From assembly GCA_027886175.1 (NCBI GenBank), contig JAJNNQ010000003.1, positions 23,353,501-23,417,500 of the forward strand: a DNA stretch of 64,000 nucleotides, in the 5' to 3' direction. Within the stretch, counting starts at the first letter, position 1, and each line of letters begins with the position of its first letter. Below the pieces are notes generated by a model, which worked only from the letters and a program-made list of their open reading frames with translations, did no database searches and was not told where the DNA came from. The position numbers and the translations under genes were made by a program. The DNA comes from Phylloscopus collybita (Eukaryota > Chordata > Aves > Passeriformes > Phylloscopidae). Shown piece by piece: positions 20,453 through 32,967 of the stretch.

Positions 20453-21135
20453 ACTAAAATCAGAGAAGGATAATGAGAAGTAAAATAAGTTCTTAAAAAC
20501 ACCTTTCCTCAGCCTCTGTTTCCTTCCCACCAACAATACAGGGAGATAGAGTGTGGAGGGTTTTGGTCAGTTCATCACCTGAGATCTTCTGCTGCTCAGA
20601 GTCCTTCACCTGTGAAACTGGGGGGTCCCTCTCACAGGAGACAGTTCTCTGCAAACGTCTCCAGCATGGGTCCACTGTCATGAGCAGCAGTCCTCCCAAA
20701 ACTGCTGCAATGTGAGTCCCTCCCATGGGCAGACACTCCTCCCAAAACTGCTGCAGCATGGGTCACTCTTCCAGGGGTGCAGTCCTCCAAGGACAGGCTG
20801 CTCCAGCTTGGAAGCAAGGCCCCCCTCTATTCACTGGCTCTTCCACTGGATCACAGCCTCCTCCAGGCATCCACCTGCCCCAGCATGGGCACCTCCCCCA
20901 CAGGCTGTGAGTGGATCTCTGCATCCCCCGTGGATCCCCATGGGCTGCAGGGGCAGAGCTGCTTCACCATGGTCTTCACCAGGGCCTGCAGAGGAATCTT
21001 GGCTCCAGCGCCTGGAGCACCTCCTCCCACTTCTTCTTCACTGACCTTGGTGTCTCCATGTTGTTTCCTTCACATGTTCTCACCTCCTCCTCCCCAGCTG
21101 GAATTCAAACTGCGCCACCCTTTTCGATTTTCTTC

Positions 21136-21143
21136 TTAAATAT
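21136..21143 (-). promoter_or_regulatory. TATA-like box of the 1.05-kb LTR
   Basis: TTAAATAT on the + strand reads ATATTTAA on the minus strand, downstream of two CCAAT boxes. This gives a U3 of roughly 180-200 bp. Confidence 0.55.
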
Positions 21144-21428
21144 GTTATCACAGAGGCATTACCATCATCTCTCATTGGTCCAGCCTTGGCCAGTGGCATG
21201 GCCATCTTCAGAACCATCAGGGATTGGCTCTGCTAGACATAGTGGAAGCTTCTAGCAGGTTTTCACAGAAGCCACCTCTGTGACCCCCTGCTAACAAAAC
21301 CTAGGCCGTGCAAAACCAACACAGCTAGACAGAAGTTTGTTCTCTAGCTTGCTTTCTAGATATGGTCTGTTGTTAGCAATGGTTTATAACCTCTGAAGAT
21401 TAAGCCACAATGAGAAGACAGACTTTAT

Positions 21429-21451
21429 CTATACAAAAAATTTTTGTATAG
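21429..21451. other. 23-nt perfect palindrome
   Basis: CTATACAAAAA and TTTTTGTATAG are perfect inverted copies around one central A. It ends 13 bp before inverted arm B and could form a hairpin or be a breakpoint scar. Confidence 0.8.
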
Positions 21452-21464
21452 AGTGTTTTTCATA

Positions 21465-21752
21465 GGTCAAACCAGGAAACCAGTCAAAGGCAGAAAAGGC
21501 AAATCATGTGGATCTGTTAAACCTTATGCAATTCACGTGTATTAGGATGCCACAACTTCAAAGGGATCAGATCAACCTTCCTTCCACAAATCCTGCTTAG
21601 CCTTCATGTAGCAATCATTTCACTAAAAGCAATCTGCAACTGTGTCTGTGAAAGATGGAAGTGTGTCAAACTGCAAATTGTAATTGTAATTGTCTGTTGT
21701 GGGATTTCACACCGCCAGAGCTTTATCTTCTGCAGCCATGTATTAGGAAAAA
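21465..21752 (+). repeat. Inverted repeat arm B
   Basis: Inverted copy of 20010-20284. It begins GGTCAAACCA, the same 10 bases that end the LTR on the minus strand, but no other LTR sequence is present on this side. It ends in an A-rich run (GGAAAAAAATAATTG). Confidence 0.9.
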
Positions 21753-23877
21753 AATAATTGCCCTAAATAATAAAGAACAGGGAATTAATAACAAAGATGG
21801 CCATCAGAAACAAATTATTATATGCCACATATGCACCCAGAAGTCTAAAAAAAAAAAAAAAAGGTTTTATATTGCTCCATGCTTTCATCACAGTTGACTG
21901 ACAGGCTCTAGTTTGGAGGTTCAGACCAGACAAGAGCAATTTATTACTATAGCTGTAGGAGAGAAGGCAGATGGACAGACATTCAGTTTTCTCTATCCAT
22001 ACTGGCTTAAAACAGAAGTGCTAGGGTATATCACACTGACAGTAGAATGAAACAGCTTAGTGAAGGAGCCTTGATATGGCAGAGCAGCATTGACAGAGTA
22101 GGAAACTGTCACAGCAGTTGTACCCCTCTTCTCCTAATAACTCAGAACCACTGTGCTGTCTGTGGATCTTCTCAGCCTGTCACCCTCTTGCTTGTGACAC
22201 TGCTATATCTGTTGCCGACTTTTGGACCTAGTGGGTACTGCTGCCACACAATTACTTGTGATCAAAGCCAATGTCTTCTGCTGTGTTTGCTTGGTTGATG
22301 TATTTTTTCCAATTTTTCTATTAATTATTTACATAATAAATAGATTATACATGCATTTGAAACCATGAGTTCTATGTTTTTAAGCCCATCTAAATAACTT
22401 TATAATTATTTAAAGAAGAAGGCATTCACAGTGCTTAGGTTGCTTGATGGAGAGACAAAGTGAAATAAAAATCTGAGAATGTCAACTCTGAGAAGCAGAG
22501 GGACAGTGAACATACCACCACAGAAAATGAATAGGTACTAGAAAGGGTTCTTTCTCTGTAAAACAGTTTTAACTGTACTATTAAGTCCTTTCCCCATTAA
22601 TTTGATCTATGAATGGATTTTATTGTAACCAATCATTTGGCTTAAAAGTCTGTGTGATTTGATCCCAGTCTGCTGAAGCTCAGCTCTGAACAGGTCTATA
22701 TCACTGGACTGAAGAGGTAGTAAAAGAGCATTTAAGGGGGGTTTTGGGCCATTATGGAAAACTTCAGTATTTTTATGTAAATGAATTGAAACTGACCATA
22801 ATGTATATCTAGATGTTAGGGTTAATTAGTGTTTTCAATTACACTTAATGAAACGCACCTTTCTCATATGCTGTTTCAAAGTTGTTAGTGAAAACCCCTA
22901 CATTAAATGGTGCTTTGAGCAAAAAAAGTATAGTAGAACAAACCTACACAAGCCACAAAACAATGATCAGTTTCAAAATACAGTCTTTAACACAGTTCTG
23001 TAATGATATGCTTAATGGATTCATTGTAGTGCATCACAAATTAAAAATATAGTAATTTAGATATGAAAAACATAAAGAGTGAAAATGAAATTAAGAATAA
23101 AACACGACCCGCAGTGAGAATTTCAAGAATTATTTCTATCCTCATCTATACAAAACTGGAACTGAAGTTGTTTTGACTATAGGGACAATCATGAGAAACT
23201 GTTTTGAGTTAAATGAAATCATTTTACCATAAACAAATTGTGTGTGCTTTATTAAAACAAAATTTCCTTCAGAATTCTTAGGGAGGAAGTACTTGCCCTT
23301 TTTTGTACCTTCATGGCAAAGTAATTCACGTTCATTTTCAACTAATGGACCTCGTATATATGCTGCCTACATGAGGTTTTTCTTTTTGGGTTTAATGATA
23401 AAGTGAGTAAATCACATAAAACCTCTAGTGGGAAATCGTGCCAGGTTGCAGAAAAAATGTACCAAATGATAAAATAATATGCTAGACCTACAGACAGGTT
23501 GATGGCCTGAGAAGTACCCGTCTTTACTTTTGCTCATGTTTATTGAAAAAGGGGTATATGGAGGGCCAAAAGGACTCATAATTTTTTAACATATGTACGG
23601 ATCAGCTGAGACTTGCTTTTGGGCCAATATTCCAGGAGATATGAAGCTAAATACTAATACTGAAGCATAGAAACAATGAGCAATTTGTCCCAAAAATACT
23701 GCGATTAAAAAAAAAACAAACAAAACACAAACAACTTACTACCTGTGCATTCAATGATGAATCCATCATCATCCACCAAATTAGTGAGGCAGAAGCCCAG
23801 TTAGAACTCAAAATGGACACTTCTGTGAAGGAGTAAAAAATACTCCTATGTAAATTTTACTGCTGTGAAGCCAGTAA
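21753..23877. other. AT-rich unique DNA without recognised genes
   Basis: About 2.1 kb, AT-rich, with a 16-nt A-run at 21847-21862 and an A/C-rich stretch near 23707-23735. One 83-codon frame begins with ATG at 22047 but has no recognisable domain and is probably chance. I see no splice-bounded exon, RNA gene or transposon that I can support. Confidence 0.55.
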
Positions 23878-24082
23878 AAAATATTTTTACAAATACATTA
23901 ATGGCAAAAGGAAGGGTGAGGACAACCTCCATTAACTATTAGATACAGGAGGGAATTTAGTAAATAAAGACGAGAAAAGGAGAGGTACTGAACACTTTCT
24001 TCGCCTCAGTTTTCAATAGAAAATTTGTCCTGAGGACAATTGGCCACCTGGGCTGAGAGCTGGTGTCAGGGAGCAGAATGCT
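23878..24082 (+). mobile_element. CR1-type LINE fragment
   Basis: About 205 bp recalling the CR1 open reading frame just before the reverse transcriptase core: GAACCTCC-like block (GGACAACCTCCATT), a TTCGCCTCAGTTTTC block that would encode an FxRLSF/FASVF-like motif, then GTCCTGAGGACAATTGGCC and GTCAGGGAGCAGAATG. It is degraded, with an in-frame TAG in the likely coding frame. CR1 is the dominant LINE of birds, so this supports an avian source. Its right end is 10 bp from the satellite edge. Confidence 0.68.
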
Positions 24083-24092
24083 CCAACGCTAA

Positions 24093-24610
24093 CCCTGCCT
24101 TTTCCACTACAGGATCAATTTCTACTTTATTGAGAGTTGCCTCTGCGTCCAGCATCTCAAGCAGAAGCTCTGCCAGCTTCCCTCTGCTTCTGCATAGCAG
24201 AGCTGTCAAGAGCGAGAAGCTGCCCTTCTGCCGAGAAAGCAGCGCTTCGCGGAACCACAGCCAGCAGCGTCTTTGGTACAGCCGCAGGTTGTGCGGAGAA
24301 GCGAAAGAGAGCCGGGGAAGAATGTGGAAAGCCGAACTCGGTCGCTGCAAGCAGGTGTTTGTGAACAGCTTCTGGTCACCTTGTAGAAACTCCCCCAAGA
24401 TAGTGGAGAGTCCCCGAAGCTAGTGCCTTGAAATACATGCCTTGGCAGTAGCCCAGAGCAGTACTGAGTGCAGCAGGTGTCAGGCAGTCTCCTCTTGCCG
24501 TGTAGGTGCTTCTGTTTTGTGTTTCCAATGTGCAGAGAAGCACTCGTGCTTGCTGCTGCATCCAGCAAGCCAAAAGGCTTTTGCAGCAACTTTCCTGCCT
24601 TTCCCACTAC
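24093..24610. repeat. Edge monomer of the satellite, diverged at its left side
   Basis: First monomer of the array (type 1). Its left ~100 bp (GGATCAATTTCTACTTTATTG ... CAGCATCTCAAGCAG) differs from all later monomers at many positions, whereas the right part is close to the consensus. This is the usual sign of an array edge that escapes homogenisation. Confidence 0.75.
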
Positions 24611-27600
24611 AGGATCAATTTCTAGCTGATTTACAGTTGTCTCTGCGTAGAGCAGCTAGAGGAGCAGCTCTGCCGGCTTTCCTGTGCTTCTGCATAGCAG
24701 AGCTGTCAAGAGCGAGAAGCTGCCTTTTGCCGAGAAAGCAGCGCTTCGCGGAACCACAGCCAGCGGCGTCTTTGGTACAGCCGCAGGTTGTGCGGAAAAG
24801 CGAAAGAGAGCCGGGGAAGAATGTGGAAAGCCGAACTCGGTCGCTGCAAGCGGGTGCTGGCCAACAGCTTCTGGTCACCTTGGAGAAACTCTCCCAGCAC
24901 AGGGCAGAGTCCCTGTGGCTAGTTCCTTGAAATACCTTTCCTGGCAGCAGCCCAGAGCTGTACTTAGTACAGCCAGTGTCAGGCAGTCTCCTCTCGCCGT
25001 GTACGTGCTTCTGTTTTGTGTTTGCAGCGTGCAGAGAAGCCCTTTCGCTTGCTGCTGCTTCCAGCAAGCCAAAACGCTTTTGCAGCCACTTTCCTGCCTT
25101 TTCCACAGCAGGATCACTGTCTAGCTGATTTACAGTTGCCTCTGCGTAGAGCAGCTAGAGGAGCAGCTCTGCCGGCTTTCCTGTGCTTCTGCATAGCAGA
25201 GCTGTCAAGAGCGAGAAGCTGCCTTTTGCCGAGAAAGCAGCGCTTCGCGGAACCACAGCCAGCGGCGTCCTCGGTACAGCCGCAGGTTGTGTGGAGAAGC
25301 GAAAGAGAGCCGGGGAAGAATGTGGAAAGCCGAACTCGGTCGCTGCAAGCAGGTGCTAGCGAACAGCTTCTGGTCACCTTGTAGAAACTCCCCCAAGACA
25401 GTGGAGAGTCCCCGAAGCTAGTGCCTTGAAATACATGCCCTTGGCAGTAGCCCAGAGCAGTACTGAGTGCAGCAGGTGTCAGGCAGTGTCCTCTTGCCGT
25501 GTAGGTGCTTCTGTGTTGTGTTTGCAGCGTGCAGAGAAGCCCTTTCGCTTGATGCTGCTTCCAGCAAGTCAAACGCTTTTGCAGCAACTTTCCTGCCTTT
25601 CCCACTACAGGATCAATTTCTAGCTGATTTACAGTTGTTTCTGCGTAGAGCAGCTAGAGGAGCAGCTCTGCCGGCTTTCCTGTGCTTCTGCATAGCAGAG
25701 CTGTCAAGAGCGAGAAGCTGCCTTTTGCCGAGAAAGCAGCGCTTCGCGGAACCACAGCCAGCGGCGTCTTCGGTACAGCCGCAGGTTGTGCGGAGAAGCG
25801 AAAGAGAGCCGGGGAAGAATGTGGAAAGCTTAACTCGGTCGCTGCAAGCGGGTGCTGGCCAACAGCTTCTGGTCACCTTGTAGAAACTCTCCCAGCACAG
25901 TGCAGAGTCCCCGTGGCTAGTTCCTTGAAATAACTTTCCTGGCAGCAGCCCAGAGCTGTACTTAGTACAGCCGGTGTCAGGCAGTCTCCTCTCGCCGTGT
26001 AGGTGCTTCTGTTTTGTGTTTGCAGCATGCAGAGAAGCCCTTTCGCTTGCTGCTGCTTCCAGCAAGCCAAAACGCTTTTGCAGCCACTTTCCTGCCTTTT
26101 CCACAGCAGGATCACTGTCTAGCTGATTTACAGTTGCCTCTGCGTAGAGCAGCTAGAGGAGCAGCTCTGCCGGCTTTCCTGTGCTTCTGCATAGCAGAGC
26201 TGTCAAGAGCGAGAAGCTGCCTTTTGCCGAGAAAGCAGCGCTTCGCGGAACCACAGCCAGCGGCGTCTTCGGTACAGCCGCAGGTTGTGCGGAGAAGCGA
26301 AAGAGAGCCGGGGAAGAATGTGGAAAGCTTAACTCGGTCGCTGCAAGCGGGTGCTGGCCAACAGCTTCTGGTCACCTTGTAGAAACTCTCCCAGCACAGT
26401 GCAGAGTCCCCGTGGCTAGTTCCTTGAAATAACTTTCCTGGCAGCAGCCCAGAGCTGTACTTAGTACAGCCGGTGTCAGGCAGTCTCCTCTCGCCGTGTA
26501 GGTGCTTCTGTTTTGTGTTTGCAGCGTGCAGAGAAGCCCTTTCGCTTGCTGCTGCTTCCAGCAAGCCAAAAGGCTTTTGCAGCCACTTTCCTGCCTTTTC
26601 CACAGCAGGATCACTGTCTAGCTGATTTACAGTTGCCTCTGCGTAGAGCAGCTAGAGGAGCAGCTCTGCCGGCTTTCCTGTGCTTCTGCATAGCAGAGCT
26701 GTCAAGAACGAGAAGCTGCGTTTTGCCCAGAAAGCAGCGCTTCGCGGAACCACAGCCAGCGGCGTCTTCGGTACAGCCGCAGCTTGTGCGGAGAAGCGAA
26801 AGAGAGCCGGGGAAGAATGTGGAAAGCCGAACTCGGTCGCTGCAAGCAGGTGCTTGTGAACAGCTTCTGGTCACCTTGGAGAAACTCCCCCAAGACAGTG
26901 GAGAGTCCCCGAAGCTAGTGCCTTGAAATACATGCCTTGGCAGTAGCCCAGAGTAGTACTGAGTGCAGCAGGTGTCAGGCAGTCTCCTCTTGCCGTGTGC
27001 GTGCTTCTGTTTTGTGTTTCCAATGTGCAGAGAAGCACTCGTGCTTGCTGCTGCATCCAGCAAGCCAAAACGCTTTTGCAGCAACTTTCCTGCCTTTCCC
27101 ACTACAGGATCAATTTCTAGCTGATTTACAGTTGTTTCTGCGTAGAGCAGCTAGAGGAGCAGCTCTGCCGGCTTTCCTGTGCTTCTGCATAGCAGAGCTG
27201 TCAAGAGCGAGAAGCTGCCTTTTGCCGAGAAAGCAGCGGTTCGCGAAACCACAGCCAGCGGCGTCTTTGGTACAGCCGCAGGTTGTGCGGAGAAGCGAAA
27301 GAGAGCCGGGGAAGAATGTGGAAAGCCGAACTCGGTCGCTGCAAGCGGGTGCTGGCCAACAGCTTCTGGTCACCGTGTAGAAACTCTCCCAGCACAGTGC
27401 AGAGTCCCTGTGGCTAGTTCCTTGAAACACCTTTCCTGGCAGCAGCCCAGAGCTGTACTTAGTACAGCCGGTGTCAGGCAGTCTCCTCTCGCCGTGTAGG
27501 TGCTTCTGTTTTGTTTTTGCAGCGTGCAGAGAAGCCCTTTCGCTTGCTGCTGCTTCCAGCAAGCCAAAAGGCTTTTGCAGCCACTTTCCTGCCTTTTCCA

Positions 27601-30600
27601 CAGCAGGATCACTGTCTAGCTGATTTACAGTTGCCTCTGCGTAGAGCAGCTAGAGGAGCAGCTCTGCCGGCTTTCCTGTGCTTCTGCATAGCAGAGCTGT
27701 CAAGAGCGAGAAGCTGCCTTTTGCCGAGAAAGCAGCGCTTCGCGGAACCACAGCCAGCGGCGTCTTCGGTACAGCCGCAGGTTGTGCGGAGAAGCGAAAG
27801 AGAGCCGGGGAAGAATGTGGAAAGCTGAACTCGGTCGCTGCAAGCAGGTGCTAGCGAACAGCTTCTGGTCACCTTGGAGAAACTCCCCCAAGACAGTGGA
27901 GAGTCCCCGAAGCTAGTGCCTTGAAATACATGCCTTGGCAGTAGCCCAGAGCAGTACTGAGTGCAGCAGGTGTCAGGCAGTCTCCTCTTGCCGTGTGCGT
28001 GCTTCTGTTTTGTGTTTCCAATGTGCAGAGAAGCACTCGTGCTTGCTGCTGCATCCAGCAAGCCAAAACGCTTTTGCAGCCACTTTCCTGCCTTTTCCAC
28101 AGCAGGATCACTGTCTAGCTGATTTACAGTTGCCTCTGCGTAGAGCAGCTAGAGGAGCAGCTCTGCCGGCTTTCCTGTGCTTCTGCATAGCAGAGCTGTC
28201 AAGAGCGAGAAGCTGCCTTTTGCCCAGAAAGCAGGGCTTCGCGGAACCACAGCCAGCGGCGTCTTTGGTACAGCCGCAGGTTGTGCGGAGAAGCGAAAGA
28301 GAGCCGGGGAAGAATGTGGAAAGCCGAACTCGGTCGCTGCAAGCGGGTGCTGGCCAACAGCTTCTGGTCACCGTGTAGAAACTCTCCCAGCACAGGGCAG
28401 AGTCCCTGTGGCTAGTTCCTTGAAATACCTTTCCTGGCAGCAGCCCAGAGCTGTACTTAGTACAGCCGGTGTCAGGCAGTTTCTGCTTGCCGTGTAGGTG
28501 CTTCTGTGTTGTGTTTGCAGCGTGCAGAGAAGTCCTTTCGCTTGCTGCTGCTTCCCGCAAGCCAAAACGCTTTTGCAGCCACTTTCCTGCCTTTTCCACA
28601 GCAGGATCACTGTCTAGCTGATTTACAGTTGCCTCTGCGTAGAGCAGCTAGAGGAGCAGCTCTGCCGGCTTTCCTGTGCTTCTGCATAGCAGAGCTGTCA
28701 AGAACGAGAAGCTGCGTTTTGCCGAGAAAGCAGCGGTTCGCGGAACCACAGCCAGCGGCGTCTTCGGTACAGCCACAGGTTGTGCGGAGAAGCGAAAGAG
28801 AGCCGGGGAAGAATGTGGAAAGCTGAACTCGGTCGCTGCAAGCAGGTGCTAGCGAACAGCTTCTGGTCCCCTTGGAGAAACTCCCCCAAGACAGTGGAGA
28901 GTCCCCGAAGCTAGTGCCTTGAAATACATGCCTTGGCAGTAGCCCAGAGCAGTACTGAGTGCAGCAGGTGTCAGGCAGTCTCCTCTTGCCGTGTGCGTGC
29001 TTCTGTTTTGTGTTTCCAATGTGCAGAGAAGCACTCGTGCTTGCTGCTGCATCCAGCAAGCCAAAACGCTTTTGCAGCAACTTTCCTGCCTTTCCCACTA
29101 CAGGATCAATTTCTAGCTGATTTACAGTTGTTTCTGCGTAGAGCAGCTAGAGGAGCAGCTCTGCCGGCTTTCCTGTGCTTCTGCATAGCAGAGCTGTCAA
29201 GAGCGAGACGCTGCCTTTTGCCGAGAAAGCAGCGGTTCGCGAAACCACAACCAGCGGCCTCTTTGGAACAGCCGCAGGTTGTGCGGAGAAGCGAAAGAGA
29301 GCCGGGGAAGAATGTGGAAAGCCGAACTCGGTCGCTGCAAGCGGGTGCTGGCCAACAGCTTCTGGTCACCGTGTAGAAACTCTCCCAGCACAGTGCAGAG
29401 TCCCTGTGGCTAGTTCCTTGAAATACCTTTCCTGGCAGCAGCCCAGAGCTGTACTTAGTACAGCCGGTGTCAGGCAGTCTCCTCTCGCCGTGTAGGTGCT
29501 TCTGTTTTGTTTTTGCAGCGTGCAGAGAAGCCCTTTCGCTTGCTGCTGCTTCCAGCAAGCCAAAAGGCTTTTGCAGCCACTTTCCTGCCTTTTCCACAGC
29601 AGGATCACTGTCTAGCTGATTTACAGTTGCCTCTGCGTAGAGCAGCTAGAGGAGCAGCTCTGCCGGCTTTCCTGTGCTTCTGCATAGCAGAGCTGTCAAG
29701 AACGAGAAGCTGCCTTTTGCCGAGAAAGCAGCGCTTCGCGGAACCACAGCCAGCGGCGTCTTCGGTACAGCCGCAGGTTGTGCGGAGAAGCGAAAGAGAG
29801 CCGGGGAAGGATGTGGAAAGCCGAACTTGGTCGCTGCAAGCAGGTGCTTGTGAACAGCTTCTGGTCACCTTGGAGAAACTCCCCCAAGACAGTGGAGAGT
29901 CCTTGAAGCTAGTGCCTTGAAATACATGCCTTGGCAGTAGCCCAGAGTAGTACTGAGTGCAGCAGGTGTCAGGCAGTCTCCTCTTGCCGTGTGCGTGCTT
30001 CTGTTTTGTGTTTCCAATGTGCAGAGAAGCACTCGTGCTTGCTGCTGCATCCAGCAAGCCAAAACGCTTTTGCAGCAACTTTCCTGCCTTTCCCACTACA
30101 GGATCAATTTCTAGCTGATTTACAGTTGTTTCTGCGTAGAGCAGCTAGAGGAGCAGCTCTGCCGGCTTTCCTGTGCTTCTGCATAGCAGAGCTGTCAAGA
30201 GCGAGAAGCTGCCTTTTGCCGAGAAAGCAGCGCTTCGCGAAACCACAGCCAGCGGCGTCTTTGGTACAGCCGCAGGTTGTGCGGAGAAGCGAAAGAGAGC
30301 CGGGGAAGAATGTGGAAAGCCGAACTCGGTCGCTGCAAGCGGGTGCTGGCCAACAGCTTCTGGTCACCGTGTAGAAACTCTCCCAGCACAGTGCAGAGTC
30401 CCTGTGGCTAGTTCCTTGAAATACCTTTCCTGGCAGCAGCCCAGAGCTGTACTTAGTACAGCCGGTGTCAGGCAGTCTCCTCTCGCCGTGTACGTGCTTC
30501 TGTTTTGTGTTTGCAGCGTGCAGAGAAGCCCTTTCGCTTGCTGCTGCTTCCAGCAAGCCAAAACGCTTTTGCAGCCACTTTCCTGCCTTTTCCACAACAG

Positions 30601-32967
30601 GATCACTGTCTAGCTGATTTACAGTTGCCTCTGCGTAGAGCAGCTAGAGGAGCAGCTCTGCCGGCTTTCCTGTGCTTCTGCATAGCAGAGCTGTCAAGAA
30701 CGAGAAGCTGCCTTTTGCCGAGAAAGCAGCGCTTCGCGGAACCACAGCCAGCGGCGTCTTCGGTACAGCCGCAGGTTGTGTGGAGAAGCGAAAGAGAGCC
30801 GGGGAAGAATGTGGAAAGCCGAACTCGGTCGCTGCAAGCAGGTGCTAGCGAACAGCTTCTGGTCACCTTGGAGAAACTCCCCCAAGACAGTGGAGAGTCC
30901 CCGAAGCTAGTGCCTTGAAATACCTTTCCTGGCAGCAGCCCAGAGCAGTACTGAGTGCAGCAGGTGTCAGGCAGTGTCCTCTTGCCGTGTAGGTGCTTCT
31001 GTTTTGTGTTTGCAGCGTGCAGAGAAGTCCTTTCGCTTGCTGCTGCTTCCAGCAAGCCAAAACGCTTTTGCAGCCACTTTCCTGCCTTTCCCACTACAGG
31101 ATCAATTTCTAGCTGATTTACAGTTGCCTCTGCGTAGAGCAGCTAGAGGAGCAGCTCTGCCGGCTTTCCTGTGCTTCTGCATAGCAGAGCTGTCAAGAGC
31201 GAGAAGCTGCCTTTTGCCGAGAAAGCAGCGCTTCGCGGAACCACAGCCAGCGGCGTCTTTGGTACAGCCGCAGGTTGTGCGGAGAAGCGAAAGAGAGCCG
31301 GGGAAGAATGTGGAAAGCCGAACTTGGTCGCTGCAAGCAGGTGCTTGTGAACAGCTTCTGGTCACCTTGGAGAAACTCCCCCAAGACAGTGGAGAGTCCC
31401 CGAAGCTAGTGCCTTGAAATACATGCCTTGGCAGTAGCCCAGAGCAGTACTGAGTGCAGCAGGTGTCAGGCAGTCTCCTCTTGCCGTGTGCGTGCTTCTG
31501 TTTTGTGTTTCCAATGTGCAGAGAAGCACTCGTGCTTGCTGCTGCATCCAGCAAGCCAAAACGCTTTTGCAGCAACTTTCCTGCCTTTCCCACTACAGGA
31601 TCAATTTCTAGCTGATTTACAGTTGTTTCTGCGTAGAGCAGCTAGAGGAGCAGCTCTGCCGGCTTTCCTGTGCTTCTGCATAGCAGAGCTGTCAAGAGCG
31701 AGACGCTGCCTTTTGCCGAGAAAGCAGCGGTTCGCGAAACCACAACCAGCGGCCTCTTTGGAACAGCCGCAGGTTGTGCGGAGAAGCGAAAGAGAGCCGG
31801 GGAAGAATGTGGAAAGCCGAACTCGGTCGCTGCAAGCGGGTGCTGGCCAACAGCTTCTGGTCACCGTGTAGAAACTCTCCCAGCACAGTGCAGAGTCCCT
31901 GTGGCTAGTTCCTTGAAACACCTTTCCTGGCAGCAGCCCAGAGCTGTACTTAGTACAGCCGGTGTCAGGCAGTCTCCTCTCGCCGTGTAGGTGCTTCTGT
32001 TTTGTTTTTGCAGCGTGCAGAGAAGCCCTTTCGCTTGCTGCTGCTTCCAGCAAGCCAAAACGCTTTTGCAGCCACTTTCCTGCCTTTTCCACAGCAGGAT
32101 CACTGTCTAGATGATTTACAGTTGCCTCTGCGTAGAGCAGCTAGAGGAGCAGCTCTGCCGGCTTTCCTGTGCTTCTGCATAGCAGAGCTGTCAAGAACGA
32201 GAAGCTGCCTTTTGCCGAGAAAGCAGCGCTTCGCGGAACCACAGCCAGCGGCGTCTTTGGTACAGCCGCAGGTTGTGCGGAGAAGCGAAAGAGAGCCGGG
32301 GAAGGATGTGGAAAGCCGAACTCGGTCGCTGCAAGCAGGTGCTAGCGAACAGCTTCTGGTCACCTTGGAGAAACTCCCCCAAGACAGTGGAGAGTCCCCG
32401 AAGCTAGTGCCTTGAAATACATGCCTTGGCAGTAGCCCAGAGCAGTACTGAGTGCAGCAGGTGTCAGGCAGTCTCCTCTTGCCGTGTGCGTGCTTCTGTT
32501 TTGTGTTTCCAAAGTGCAGAGAAGCACTCGTGCTTGCTGCTGCATCCAGCAAGCCAAAACGCTTTTGCAGCCACTTTCCTGCCTTTTCCACAGCAGGATC
32601 ACTGTCTAGCTGATTTACAGTTGCCTCTGCGTAGAGCAGCTAGAGGAGCAGCTCTGCCGGCTTTCCTGTGCTTCTGCATAGCAGAGCTGTCAAGAGCGAG
32701 AAGCTGCCTTTTGCCGAGAAAGCAGCGCTTCGCGGAACCACAGCCAGCGGCGTCTTTGGTACAGCCGCAGCTTGTGCGGAGAAGCGAAAGAGAGCCGGGG
32801 AAGAATGTGGAAAGCCGAACTTGGTCGCTGCAAGCAGGTGCTTGTGAACAGCTTCTGGTCACCTTGGAGAAACTCCCCCAAGACAGTGGAGAGTCCCCGA
32901 AGCTAGTGCCTTGAAATACATGCCTTGGCAGTAGCCCAGAGCAGTACTGAGTGCAGCAGGTGTCAGG

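Larger units (their letters stand above)
20275..21323 (-). mobile_element. Solo LTR of a songbird-type ERV, 1,049 bp, minus strand
   Basis: On the minus strand it begins TGTGTTGGTTTTGCACGG and ends GGGTCAAACCA, with two CCAAT boxes (plus ATTGG at 21174-21178 and 21223-21227), a TATA-like ATATTTAA (plus 21136-21143) and AATAAA (plus 20447-20452). The middle holds imperfect repeats of about 60 bp around GGAGCAG and GGGACCCA motifs (about 20600-20900). From memory this arrangement matches a very abundant songbird LTR family; a library search is needed to name it. No clear target duplication is visible, perhaps because the flank was later rearranged into the inverted arms. Frames inside it are not supported as genes. 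Confidence 0.78.

Noticed and set aside
22047..22298. 83-codon ATG frame in AT-rich DNA
   Set aside because: No domain, no neighbouring exon-like structure; length is within chance expectation.
24764..24790. CENP-B-box-like CTTCGGTACAGCCGCAG in many monomers
   Set aside because: Matches only 7 of 9 core positions, is CTTTGG in many monomers, and such partial matches are common by chance.
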